Below, piece after piece: positions 8,092 to 15,782 of a stretch of 25,882 nucleotides of DNA. A program made the translations under genes and the position numbers. This DNA is from Spongiibacteraceae bacterium UBA5047 (GTDB taxonomy: Bacteria > Pseudomonadota > Gammaproteobacteria > Pseudomonadales > Spongiibacteraceae): the NCBI GenBank assembly GCA_002415025.1, contig DIBR01000053.1, forward strand, positions 29,309-55,190, written 5' to 3'. Every line of letters starts with the position of its first letter. Position 1 is the stretch's first letter. The notes beneath the pieces were generated by a model. It was given only the letters and a program-made list of their open reading frames with translations, ran no database searches and was not told the origin of the DNA.

Positions 8092-9150
8092 ATGCATTCT
8101 GGTTTGCTGGCAATACTGGTATTTTCTGTTGGCTTTGCTGTCATGCCGCTCGTTATCCGATTGGCACCGGTGTTGTTATTGATAGATCACCCTGATCATC
8201 GTAAGGGGCACCGGCAGCCAACGCCGGTCGTTGGAGGCTTGGGTGTGGCGGCCTCGCTGCTGGTTTTGCTTGCGGCACAAATATTTCTGGATGCACCGGG
8301 TCTTTGGATTTGGCTGTGCATCGTACCGCTACTATTGATCGGCGTGATTGATGACCGTATAGAGCTGTCTTATCGCTTTCGGTTTGTGTGCCATATGCTG
8401 ATCGGTGCTGTGATGGCCTATGTTGGCGATGTTGCCTTGCATGACCTCGGAAATTTGCTGGGCTTAGGTGCGATACTTGTGGGAGTGATGGCCATTCCCC
8501 TAACAATGTTCGCTGTGGCCAGCGCGGTTAATTCACTGAATTTGATAGACGGACTCGACGGACTGGCTTCCGGTATCGCTTTGATTCCACTGATTATCAT
8601 GGCGCCGTTGTGTTATTGGCAGGGGCTGGATGCCCAGTGGATGCTCTGCCTGGTTTTTATTGCCGCTACCTGCGCCTTCATGCTGTATAACTTTCCCGGA
8701 TTGCGAGGGGGTCGCCCGCGAACTTTTTTAGGAGACTCGGGCTCAAGTGTACTTGGCTTTATCGGGGTCTACCTGCTGATCGACTTGAGTCAGCGCGGCG
8801 TGATTTACCCGATTACTGCGCTGTATATACTTGCCTGGCCGCTGATGGACACGGCGGCTGTTATTGTGCGGCGTCGCAGTATGGGGTTGACGCCGATGAC
8901 CGCAGGTCGCGACCACATACACCACCTGCTGCTGGATGCGGGTTTTGGCAGGACATCCGCAGTGCTTACAATTCAGATCGCCAGCCTGCTGTTCGCACTG
9001 CTTGGGCTTGCTCTGATGCGTTTCCCCGAGCCGGTCTCTTTCGTTACCTACGTTGCCTCTCTGCTAGCCTACCTTTGGTTTACGCGCTATCCCCGGCGTA
9101 CTTCGCGAGCCCTGCAGCAGGCACTTAACCTGCCGGCAAGGGGGGCATAA
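8092..9150 (+). CDS. WecA/MraY-family undecaprenyl-phosphate HexNAc-1-phosphate transferase
   Basis: This 352-residue polytopic protein of the glycosyltransferase-4 family carries all the expected signatures. They are DHRKGHRQPTPVVGG (35-49), the metal-binding GVIDDR (84-89), NSLNLIDGLDGLASG (147-161), FLGDSGS (212-218) and the HIHH motif (275-278), which marks WecA-type enzymes that use UDP-GlcNAc or similar nucleotide sugars. It starts glycan synthesis by moving HexNAc-1-phosphate onto undecaprenyl phosphate at the inner membrane. The ATG at 8092 follows CGAGGT with suitable spacing. A 170-base gap separates it from the phosphatase gene, so it may have its own promoter. Its presence suggests the repeat unit begins with an N-acetylhexosamine rather than with hexose-1-phosphate from a WbaP-type enzyme. 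Confidence 0.9.
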   Translation: MHSGLLAILVFSVGFAVMPLVIRLAPVLLLIDHPDHRKGHRQPTPVVGGLGVAASLLVLLAAQIFLDAPGLWIWLCIVPLLLIGVIDDRIELSYRFRFVCHMLIGAVMAYVGDVALHDLGNLLGLGAILVGVMAIPLTMFAVASAVNSLNLIDGLDGLASGIALIPLIIMAPLCYWQGLDAQWMLCLVFIAATCAFMLYNFPGLRGGRPRTFLGDSGSSVLGFIGVYLLIDLSQRGVIYPITALYILAWPLMDTAAVIVRRRSMGLTPMTAGRDHIHHLLLDAGFGRTSAVLTIQIASLLFALLGLALMRFPEPVSFVTYVASLLAYLWFTRYPRRTSRALQQALNLPARGA

Positions 9151-9162
9151 CTGTAAGAGAGC

Positions 9163-10458
9163 CTATCGCTCCTGGTAGTCCAGCACCATTATCTCTACTC
9201 GCCGGTTGGTGGCGCGGCCATCGGCGGTGCTGTTGTTGGCAATCGGTGCCCCCTCTCCCATACCCTTGCTATTGAGTCGGTCGGGATTGATACCACGGCT
9301 GATCAAGTAAGCGGCAACCTGGCGGGCCCGGTCTTCAGACAGACGGTTATTGGTTTCGTCGCTCCCCCTGTCATCAGTGTGACCTTGAATATCAATGGCG
9401 AAATCCGGTGAGCGTTGCAGAGCTTCAGCCACGCGATCGAGTATCAGCCTCGCAGAAAAAGTGAGTTGTGCACTGCCGAACTCGAAATTTACTCCCTGCA
9501 AAATAGCCGATTGCAATGCGGCACAACCGTTACTCATGACAGGGCTGCCTCTTGTAGTATCCGGGCACTGGTCGCGAATATCGGCGACATTGTCGCCGTC
9601 CCGGTCAGCGCAACCTTCTACGTTGATAGCGGTGCCAGCCCGCGTATCGGGGCATTGGTCCCTGTCGTCGGTCAGGCCATCTTGGTCGACATCGCTGCAA
9701 CTACTGCCGACAAGGCACTCCGGCTCTGCGTCCGCTCGGGAGGCGGGTAGTTGGTCAATGCTCCGTACTCGGCGTGACGCGAAAAAGTTGAAGCGAATAT
9801 TGAGTGCGATAGCTTCACCGCTGAACTCCGAGTTGAGCTGCCCGTTGTCAAACTCGAGTTCGACCTCATCGGACTCGATGTGCCGATAGCCTAGATCCAG
9901 TGTCAATATGGGGATGGGTGTCCAGGCAATGCCTGCCCCAGCCTGATAGGTAACGGCGTCATCAAAGGTATCGCCCAGCGCAATACGTGACTGTCCCACA
10001 CCCAGGCCGATATAAGGCTGCCAGATTTCCCCTGGCCGAAAATCCAGCCAGCCGTTGGCAAAGAACGATTCAATGCGCAATTCGCCGCTGGCGTCTGCAC
10101 CGCCAACTTCGGTGATATCGTTTACAGACTCGCTGTATTCAAGCTCCAGCCGATAACGTTGACGAAAATTCTTTCCGAGCGAAAAGCGAACAGCGTTGTT
10201 GTCTTCGTCATAGCTGGTGTCAAAGCTGTTGCTTCCCCCCGGTGAAAGGGTGAGTAGGCCCCCGGTATTAAGAAGGGGGAAGTTCAGGATGGTGGCAGGG
10301 CTGGTCGGCGGGGTGTTTACGTCAAAACGACCGTCGTCCAGCGAGAGGCTCGACAGGGCAGACATGGAAAAATACCAGTTGCTGTAGGGCTCGGCTTCAG
10401 CGGCATAAAGTGGTGCGCACAGGCAGGCTGCCGTCAATGCTATCGCAGGCGTTTTCAT
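9163..10458 (-). CDS. OmpA-family outer-membrane protein with thrombospondin type 3 repeats
   Basis: The start is taken at ATG 10458-10456 because a signal peptide begins there (MKTPAIALTAACLCAPLYAAEA); an upstream in-frame start at 10536 would put 26 polar residues before it. The mature protein has an eight-strand-like beta-barrel (about residues 25-230), then a linker with two Asp-rich calcium-binding repeats (DVDQDGLTDDRDQCPD and DRDGDNVADIRDQCPD). It ends with an OmpA C-terminal domain (FEFGSAQL, GHTDDRGSDETNNRLSEDRA, NRRVEIMV) that binds meso-diaminopimelate in peptidoglycan. It tethers the outer membrane to the cell wall. It is convergent with the WecA-type gene (12-base gap, no obvious terminator) and divergent from cytochrome c5. 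A GGGGAAA lies about ten bases before the chosen start. Confidence 0.9.
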   Translation of the reverse strand: MKTPAIALTAACLCAPLYAAEAEPYSNWYFSMSALSSLSLDDGRFDVNTPPTSPATILNFPLLNTGGLLTLSPGGSNSFDTSYDEDNNAVRFSLGKNFRQRYRLELEYSESVNDITEVGGADASGELRIESFFANGWLDFRPGEIWQPYIGLGVGQSRIALGDTFDDAVTYQAGAGIAWTPIPILTLDLGYRHIESDEVELEFDNGQLNSEFSGEAIALNIRFNFFASRRVRSIDQLPASRADAEPECLVGSSCSDVDQDGLTDDRDQCPDTRAGTAINVEGCADRDGDNVADIRDQCPDTTRGSPVMSNGCAALQSAILQGVNFEFGSAQLTFSARLILDRVAEALQRSPDFAIDIQGHTDDRGSDETNNRLSEDRARQVAAYLISRGINPDRLNSKGMGEGAPIANNSTADGRATNRRVEIMVLDYQER

Positions 10459-10623
10459 GCCGAGAGTTTCCCCAGAATGGCCAAGGCCGTTATTGTGATA
10501 ATTTTCACTTACTATAGAGCATTTCCCGCTTTTCATCTAATCACTTGAAACATAAGAGGAAAGTGGGTGGTGTGGCTTCCGTCAATATTTCCTGTGCGAG
10601 TGGTGCGAGAAAGCCTATGCCGC

Positions 10624-10629
10624 TATAAT
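10624..10629 (+). promoter_or_regulatory. Possible -10 box for the cytochrome c5 gene
   Basis: A perfect TATAAT lies about 64 bases before the start of the cytochrome c5 gene, in the divergent gap from the OmpA gene. The matching -35 region (around 10600-10606, GTGGTG) is poor, so this is a weak prediction. On the other strand TATAGT (complement of 10511-10516) could serve the OmpA gene, with an even weaker -35. Confidence 0.3.
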
Positions 10630-10692
10630 GCGCAGCCAGAATTTAAGAGGCTTTCGTGTGGCGGAGCCTTACGCACCGAGGGTGGATTGGAA

Positions 10693-11112
10693 ATGAAAGT
10701 GTTTGCTAAGAAACTGGCCGTACTGGCCCTGCTGGGTATGGCTGTATCAGCGTTTGCATTAACTGACAAGCAGCGCGCCGAAATGGAAGAGCGCATTAAG
10801 CCTGCGGGTGAGGTTTGTCTGCAGGGTGATAGCAGCTGCGGCGCGGCAGTGGTATCTAACGGTGGGGGCGCAAAGTCTGCTGAAGATATATACAACAGTA
10901 GCTGTATGGCTTGCCACTCAACAGGTGCGGGCGGTGCGCCTAAACTGGGTGATAAGGCTGCCTGGAGCGACCGTCTTGGCAAGGGTATGGACGAGGTCTA
11001 TGCCAATGCAATCAATGGCATTAACGGTATGCCGCCCAAGGGCACTTGCATGAGCTGTTCAGACGAAGAAATTGAGGCCACTGTCGACTATATTGTTGAA
11101 AACAGCAAATAG
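10693..11112 (+). CDS. Monoheme cytochrome c5 family protein
   Basis: The start at ATG 10693 is chosen because it opens a signal peptide (MKVFAKKLAVLALLGMAVSA, cleaved after about residue 22); the frame is open further upstream but reads as non-coding. The 139-residue product has one heme site, CMACH (71-75), with Met113 in GINGMPPKG as the likely sixth ligand. It also has the Cys pair CMSC (119, 122) that forms a disulfide in cytochrome c5. An additional Cys pair (42, 49) sits in the linker before the heme domain. The protein is a periplasmic electron carrier, probably to a terminal oxidase or reductase. It appears monocistronic: a strong terminator follows within 25 bases. Confidence 0.92.
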   Translation: MKVFAKKLAVLALLGMAVSAFALTDKQRAEMEERIKPAGEVCLQGDSSCGAAVVSNGGGAKSAEDIYNSSCMACHSTGAGGAPKLGDKAAWSDRLGKGMDEVYANAINGINGMPPKGTCMSCSDEEIEATVDYIVENSK

Positions 11113-11133
11113 TTTGCTGACTCCAGCCTGACG

Positions 11134-11159
11134 AAAGCCGCGCATGACGCGGCTTTTTT
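11134..11159 (+). terminator. Rho-independent terminator after cytochrome c5
   Basis: AAAGCCGCG (11134-11142) pairs perfectly with CGCGGCTTT (11148-11156) around a CATGA loop, followed by a run of Ts to 11159. It lies 21 bases after the cytochrome c5 stop codon. Confidence 0.9.
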
Positions 11160-11226
11160 ATGCCTGAATGTTGTGCCCCGCCTTCGGCAAACCCGTATTG
11201 CTCCCGGAGCGCGGGGGCTGCAGAGT

Positions 11227-12147
11227 ATGCGAATGTCGCGCATAAAGAATGCCGAGCTGGCGCCTGCCGCTCGTGGTGAGCTTCCTACTTCAGAGGACCC
11301 TGTGCTGGCTAGAGCCAGTTTGCTTGGGCGGATTGCCCGCGCCCTTAAAGAGGGTACGCTGGAACTGCCGAGCTTACCGGATATCGCCCTTGAAGTTCGC
11401 TCTGTCGCGACCGAGCGCGATCTGGGGATTGCCGCCCTGACCAGCGTTATTCAGCAAGATCCCGGTTTGAGTGCCTACCTGATCAAAGTCAGTAATAGCG
11501 CCCACTATCAGCGTGCCAATGCGGCGTCCAGCCTACCTGCGGCGCTGAATCGGTTGGGGGCTGATGCGGTTCGGGACCTGGCTTCCAGTTATGCAATAAA
11601 GACCCTGTTTTTCCTGAGGGAACCGGCCATCAGGGAGCGCTTGCGCGACGTTTGGTCGCGCAGCGTCTACACGGCCTCGCTGGCGCATGTGATGGCAAGA
11701 CATTGTGGATTTAATCCTGACCAGGCATTGTTGGCCGGGTTGTTGCAGGATATAGGTGCGCTGCCGATTTTGTCGGAAATCCGGCAGTATCCTTCGCTGT
11801 TGGCCGATCATAGTGCTGTTGACGCGCTGCTGTCACAGTTCACTGGCAAAGTGAGTGGCCTTATTCTGAACCACTGGCAGTTTCCGCATGATCAGGTAGT
11901 TGCGGGGCTGTCCAGGGAGGAGTGGCTTCGCGACAAGCATGAGCGGGCGGATCTTGCAGATCTGATTTTAGTTGCGCGCTATCACACCTATCTCGGTGGG
12001 CCGACGGCGCGAAAGTTGCCCGCGCTGAAAAATCTCCCCGCTTTTCATCGCCTGCCGTTCGGGGAATTGGGGCCTGAGCAGGGCTTGCTCTTTCTACGGG
12101 AAGCGCGAGAGGAAGTGGAATCGCTTCGCAATATCCTGCTGTCGTGA
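11227..12147 (+). CDS. HDOD-domain protein (signalling, catalytically degenerate HD fold)
   Basis: The HDOD domain spans nearly the whole protein. Hallmarks are LPSLPDIALEVRSV, IQQDPGLSAYLIKVSNSAHY, the LNRLGADAVRDLA helix and ALLAGLLQDIGALPIL. In active HD hydrolases the last motif contains His-Asp; here it reads Gln-Asp, as usual for HDOD proteins, so no phosphodiesterase activity is expected. Family members act in stress, motility or cyclic-nucleotide signalling, often as adaptors; the partner here is unknown. The frame can start at GTG 11173, but that lies just past the terminator. ATG 11227 or 11233, after a GGGGG, is more likely. The gene is transcribed alone. Confidence 0.82.
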   Translation: MRMSRIKNAELAPAARGELPTSEDPVLARASLLGRIARALKEGTLELPSLPDIALEVRSVATERDLGIAALTSVIQQDPGLSAYLIKVSNSAHYQRANAASSLPAALNRLGADAVRDLASSYAIKTLFFLREPAIRERLRDVWSRSVYTASLAHVMARHCGFNPDQALLAGLLQDIGALPILSEIRQYPSLLADHSAVDALLSQFTGKVSGLILNHWQFPHDQVVAGLSREEWLRDKHERADLADLILVARYHTYLGGPTARKLPALKNLPAFHRLPFGELGPEQGLLFLREAREEVESLRNILLS

Positions 12148-12288
12148 CAACACCTTGATGTTATCGGTGTGCACTTGCGGGGCGTTGTAGGGTAGAATTT
12201 CTCCGGTCCGTTGCGGTGATGCCTGTTGGGTTCTATTGCGAGGGCGCAACCGACCTTCGCAGATGCATGAATACGTCGAGAAATTATA

Positions 12289-12969
12289 ATGATAATCAAA
12301 TATTTAACGCTCAGCCTGAGCATCCTGTTTCTGGTGGCCTGTGACGACAAGCCGGGCGTTAGCGCCGACGGCCAGGCCGCCGCATCAAACGCTAAAGCCT
12401 TGCTGGCGCAGGGCGATATCAAGGAAGGCAAGGCATTGTTTGCCGCCTGTCAGACCTGTCATGGTGCAAAGGGTGAAGGCAACAAGGCACTGAACGCCCC
12501 CTCGCTGGTTAACCAAAGTCCCTGGTATCTGAAGCGGCAGCTGCTGGCGTTTAAGAGCGGCGCACGCGGCACTCACCCCGACGATGTTTATGGTCAGCAA
12601 ATGGCCGCTATTGCATCGACCATTGCCGACGAGGCAGCGATTGAGTCACTGGTGTCCTATATTGATCGACTGCCAGATGTCACGCCCGCCGCGACGGTAA
12701 AGGGCAACGCGAAAAAGGGCGAAGATTACTACACGATGGTTTGTGGCTCCTGCCATGGCCCGAATGCTGAAGGCAATGAGTTGCTTGACTCGCCCGCCCT
12801 CGCCGGTGTCGACGACTGGTATCTGCAGCGCCAGTTCGAGTTGTTTCGCGACCGCGCTCGCGGTGCTGACGATAAATATGGTCGGCAGATGGTCATGATG
12901 GCACCCGCCTTGCCAACGGAATCCGACCTTAAAAACGTTGTCAGCTACATTCAGTCGCTCGCCGAATAA
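12289..12969 (+). CDS. Diheme cytochrome c4-like lipoprotein
   Basis: The 226-residue protein has a lipoprotein signal with lipobox LVAC (Cys18), so it should be membrane-anchored. It carries two tandem class I cytochrome c domains, with heme sites CQTCH (54-58) and CGSCH (152-156). Met105 and Met201/203 are the likely sixth ligands (YGQQM, YGRQM). The duplicated layout and the WYLKRQL/WYLQRQF repeats are typical of cytochrome c4, which passes electrons between the bc1 complex and oxidases or peroxidases; most c4 proteins are soluble, so the lipid anchor is a variation. Three bases separate it from the MauG-like gene, so it is the obvious electron donor or acceptor for that enzyme. The ribosome binding site is weak (CGAGAAA). 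Confidence 0.9.
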   Translation: MIIKYLTLSLSILFLVACDDKPGVSADGQAAASNAKALLAQGDIKEGKALFAACQTCHGAKGEGNKALNAPSLVNQSPWYLKRQLLAFKSGARGTHPDDVYGQQMAAIASTIADEAAIESLVSYIDRLPDVTPAATVKGNAKKGEDYYTMVCGSCHGPNAEGNELLDSPALAGVDDWYLQRQFELFRDRARGADDKYGRQMVMMAPALPTESDLKNVVSYIQSLAE

Positions 12970-12972
12970 ACC

Positions 12973-14139
12973 ATGCTGCGAACGTGGGTGTTTTGCCTGT
13001 GGCTGCTGTCCGGATTGACAGCAGCGACGACTGCTGGCGAATGGCAACTGAGCGAGCTTTGCCCGGCAGGTTTTACGCAAAGAGAGGGGCGCTGCTACCT
13101 GCAGACCCTGTATCAGGATTACGGCTCCCTGCAGAATTCAGGGGTAGGCGGCCTGAAGACGGGACTGCCCGAGATCCGGCAGGGCTTTACTGCGCAGCAG
13201 ATCGATCTTGGGCGTTACCTGTTTTTTGATCCGATGCTGTCTGGTGATGGCTCGCTGTCTTGCGCCTCCTGTCACCAGCCTGACAAGGCATTCACTGACG
13301 GCAAAGGCCAAAGCCTGGGGATTCACAATCAGCTTGCGGATCGCTCATCTCCCAGTCTGTGGAATGTTGGTTTTCTCAAGACCCTGTTTTGGGATGCTCG
13401 TGCCACTGCTCTGGAAGAACAGGCGCTTGGCCCGCTCTACGCCAAGCATGAAATGGGGAATACGCCTGAGCAGTTGCTGGCGACCCTGCGCTCTAACGTC
13501 CACTACCAGGCGCTTTTTGCGCAAGCTTTTTCAGAAACGCCGATTCGGCTTGAGCAAGTGTATACCGCTTTAGCCGCATTCGAAGCGTCGCTTATCTCTC
13601 TCAATAGCCGGTACGACCTGTATGCGCATGGCTTTCACGATGCGCTCACGGCGAACGAGATTGCGGGTATGAACGTATTCCGTTCGTTTGTAGCGCGCTG
13701 TGCGGAATGCCATACACCGCCACTTTTCAGTAATCAGCAGATCGCGGTACTGGGCACGCCGGAACCCGAAGGCAAGCCCCTCGACATTGGCGCCGAGGGG
13801 CCAACCGGAGATCGCTCATTGCGTGGTGGCTTTAAAGTCCCCAGTCTTCGCAACATCGCGCTCACCGCGCCGTATATGCACTCCGGTCGCTTTAAAACGC
13901 TGCGAGAAACCGTAGAGTTCTACACAAAAGGTCGCGGTCACGCGGTGCCGAAAGGTGAAACACTCAGTCTGCATTGGCATATCTGGGAGCCAAAGCTGAC
14001 CGATGTTGAGCTCGACCGCCTGGTCGACTTTCTTTCCGCGCTTACCGACCAAAGCTTTATGCCTGTTATTCCAACCAGGGTTCCCTCGGGTTTGCCGGTG
14101 GATAATCAACACAACACACACGTCTCGATGGGAGAATAA
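12973..14139 (+). CDS. MauG/cytochrome c peroxidase-family diheme enzyme
   Basis: The 388-residue protein has a signal peptide (about 1-21) and the two-domain CcpA/MauG fold. Heme sites are CASCH (97-101) and CAECH (243-247), with FWDAR (139-143) and KVPSLRNIALTAPYMHSG (288-305) in the usual places. After the last motif, typical peroxidases carry a Met ligand in an 'AVxxM' helix; here the same helix reads ETVEFY, putting Tyr317 there, as in MauG. This placement is by motif spacing, not structure. Such enzymes use peroxide or oxygen to reach high-valent iron and oxidise proteins or small substrates. An N-terminal extension contains a Cys pair (30, 41). It sits in an operon with a diheme donor and the beta-helix cytochrome. 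Confidence 0.9.
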   Translation: MLRTWVFCLWLLSGLTAATTAGEWQLSELCPAGFTQREGRCYLQTLYQDYGSLQNSGVGGLKTGLPEIRQGFTAQQIDLGRYLFFDPMLSGDGSLSCASCHQPDKAFTDGKGQSLGIHNQLADRSSPSLWNVGFLKTLFWDARATALEEQALGPLYAKHEMGNTPEQLLATLRSNVHYQALFAQAFSETPIRLEQVYTALAAFEASLISLNSRYDLYAHGFHDALTANEIAGMNVFRSFVARCAECHTPPLFSNQQIAVLGTPEPEGKPLDIGAEGPTGDRSLRGGFKVPSLRNIALTAPYMHSGRFKTLRETVEFYTKGRGHAVPKGETLSLHWHIWEPKLTDVELDRLVDFLSALTDQSFMPVIPTRVPSGLPVDNQHNTHVSMGE

Positions 14140-14142
14140 CCC

Positions 14143-15582
14143 ATGAATAAAATATCACTGATCTTCGTTTTGCTTCTATCCCTTCCTGCCTTTGGTAAGG
14201 AGATCACCGTTAAAGACGGTGGCACCATTCAGGCCGCGATAAACCAGGCCGTCAGTGGGGATGTCATCCTGATCCACCCCGGCACCTATCGCGAGAGCGT
14301 TTATGTCGACAAGGACAACATCACGCTGCGTGGAGTGGTAAAAGAAGGTAAGTGGCCGGTGATGGAGGGCGATCACAAGTTGAATGATGCCATCCTCTAT
14401 TCCGGGAATGGCATAACCATAGAATGGATCAAAATTATGCATTACAAAGGTAATGCCATAATGGGCCAGTCGGGTAATAACTATGTGATTCGCAACAACT
14501 GGATTATTGATACCGGTGTGTACGGCATCTTCCCCCAGTTCGGTAAAAACGGCTTGATTGAATACAACGTGCTCAGTGGCATAGAAGATGCCGCTATCTA
14601 TGTGGGCATGTGTGACAACGTTGACGTGAAGCACAACGAAGTATTTGACAGCGTGGCCGGTATCGAAATTGAGAACACCCGTCACGCCCTGGTTGAAAAT
14701 AATTACGCCCACAATAATACCGCTGGCATTCTGGTCTTCATCACGCCGGGGCTGCCGATTAAAACCACCTACGATGTCATCGTCCGCAACAACTTTGTGG
14801 TTGATAACAATACGCCAAACTTTGGTGCGCCGGGTTCTATCGTGTCGAAAGTGCCGGTTGGTGTCGGCATGGTGATCATGGCAGCCGACGATGTAAAAAT
14901 AGAAGGCAATATCATTACCGGCAACCAGACTGCCGGCATTGTTATCACTGATCTGGCCTTTATTACCGACGTTGCGAGCGACAAGGAATCCGAACCGAAC
15001 CCCGACAATATCCAGGTGTTGGACAATCTGATGTTTAACAATGGTTCAGACCCGGTGGCTGAAGTTAAAGCGGCAATGCTGACCAAGTTTACAACTACCG
15101 GCCCTGATATTCTTGCCAACGTCGGCAGTGCGCAGGAGCCGGACAATTGCATATTGAACGCCGAACGCTATACCTCGTTTGGAATCGGAAAATGGAGTCA
15201 ATGTGATATTTCGACAACGGCAGATGTGACAACTTACCTGCTCAAGGGTGACGCTGCGCCGCGGGATATTGAAACGACGGAAGATCGCGTTGCCCGACTG
15301 TACAAGGGCATTTGCGCCGGTTGCCATGCTTACAACCTGCGGATGATCGGGCCTCCTACCATGGCGATTCAGGCGCAATATTACGAGAACCCCGAGGGGA
15401 TAGCAGACTATATTGCCAACCCTGTGAAAAAGCGTCCGGACTTTCCGGCGATGCCCTCACAGGGTCATTTGTCAGAAGAGCTGCGTATGAAGGTGGCAGA
15501 ATATATGCTGTGTCTATCGCCCGGAAAACTGGCTGAGGTCGCAGCGACCCAGGGGCAGGTGGCGAAGTGTCAACAACCGTAG
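14143..15582 (+). CDS. Right-handed parallel beta-helix protein fused to a cytochrome c domain
   Basis: This 479-residue exported protein has a signal peptide (1-18, ending PAFG). Residues 20-325 form a parallel beta-helix. It opens with the usual GGTIQAAINQAVSGD and HPGTYRE motif and continues with repeated N-x-I/V turns (YVIRNNWI, LIEYNVL, DVKHNEV, ALVENNY, VIVRNNF, VKIEGNII). A linker with Cys336 and Cys354 leads to a C-terminal class I cytochrome c: CAGCH (391-395), Met437 in FPAMPSQG as probable sixth ligand, and Cys457 and Cys476. Beta-helix families of this kind (NosD-like, polysaccharide lyase-like) bind extended polymers or act as scaffolds; no lyase catalytic set is evident. GGAG lies eight bases before the start. 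Three bases separate it from the MauG-like gene. Confidence 0.88.
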   Translation: MNKISLIFVLLLSLPAFGKEITVKDGGTIQAAINQAVSGDVILIHPGTYRESVYVDKDNITLRGVVKEGKWPVMEGDHKLNDAILYSGNGITIEWIKIMHYKGNAIMGQSGNNYVIRNNWIIDTGVYGIFPQFGKNGLIEYNVLSGIEDAAIYVGMCDNVDVKHNEVFDSVAGIEIENTRHALVENNYAHNNTAGILVFITPGLPIKTTYDVIVRNNFVVDNNTPNFGAPGSIVSKVPVGVGMVIMAADDVKIEGNIITGNQTAGIVITDLAFITDVASDKESEPNPDNIQVLDNLMFNNGSDPVAEVKAAMLTKFTTTGPDILANVGSAQEPDNCILNAERYTSFGIGKWSQCDISTTADVTTYLLKGDAAPRDIETTEDRVARLYKGICAGCHAYNLRMIGPPTMAIQAQYYENPEGIADYIANPVKKRPDFPAMPSQGHLSEELRMKVAEYMLCLSPGKLAEVAATQGQVAKCQQP

Positions 15583-15595
15583 CGGCCGAGGCAAT

Positions 15596-15625
15596 GCCCG
15601 CAACGCTGCGCTTATGCGGGCCTAC
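15596..15625 (-). repeat. REP-like palindrome, copy 1 (GTAG head on the - strand)
   Basis: GCCCGCA (15596-15602) pairs with TGCGGGC (15615-15621) around a 12-base loop, CGCTGCGCTTA plus one base. The sequence is followed by CTAC, which is GTAG on the other strand, the usual head of REP elements. It matches copy 2 at 15705-15734 in inverted orientation. It begins 14 bases after the stop of the beta-helix gene. Confidence 0.7.
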
Positions 15626-15640
15626 GGTAGAACGATAAAA

Positions 15641-15704
15641 CGGGAATGCGGCAAAGCGGGAATGGGGAATGGGGAATGGGGAATGCGGGAATACGGGAAT
15701 GCGG
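15641..15704 (+). repeat. GGGAAT heptamer array with G-quadruplex potential
   Basis: Seven copies of GGGAAT occur within about 60 bases. The central four are an uninterrupted run of seven-base units: G tracts at 15658-15660, 15664-15667, 15671-15674 and 15678-15681, each separated by AAT. This meets the standard four-tract G-quadruplex pattern on the + strand. The array lies exactly between the two inverted REP-like copies. Confidence 0.75.
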
Positions 15705-15734
15705 GTAGGCCGGAATAAGCGCAGCGTTTCCGGC
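15705..15734 (+). repeat. REP-like palindrome, copy 2 (GTAG head), also a possible terminator
   Basis: GTAG is followed by GCCGGAA (15709-15715), which pairs with TTCCGGC (15728-15734). Reversed, it aligns with copy 1 over all 30 bases: the loop CGCTGCGCTTA is identical and the stem differs at paired positions so that pairing is kept. A T-rich run (to 15746) follows, so on the + strand it could also end transcription of the cytochrome operon ahead of the receptor gene. Confidence 0.7.
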
Positions 15735-15782
15735 TTTCGTTTTTTAGTTCCTTTTTGATAGTACATCCACGAGAGAATAATA

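Noticed and set aside
10459..10536. Upstream in-frame start extending the OmpA-family protein by 26 residues
   Set aside because: The extension is polar and sits before a perfect signal peptide; the internal ATG with GGGGAAA upstream is the better start.
10567..10692. Upstream in-frame start extending cytochrome c5 by 42 residues
   Set aside because: It would bury the signal peptide and contains the candidate -10 TATAAT; the ATG at 10693 fits the family.
14176..14712. 178-codon open frame on the - strand within the beta-helix gene
   Set aside because: It mirrors the repetitive beta-helix coding sequence and has no independent support.
15641..15704. Possible CRISPR array
   Set aside because: The repeated unit is only seven bases with three-base spacing and no unique spacers; it is a simple tandem array.
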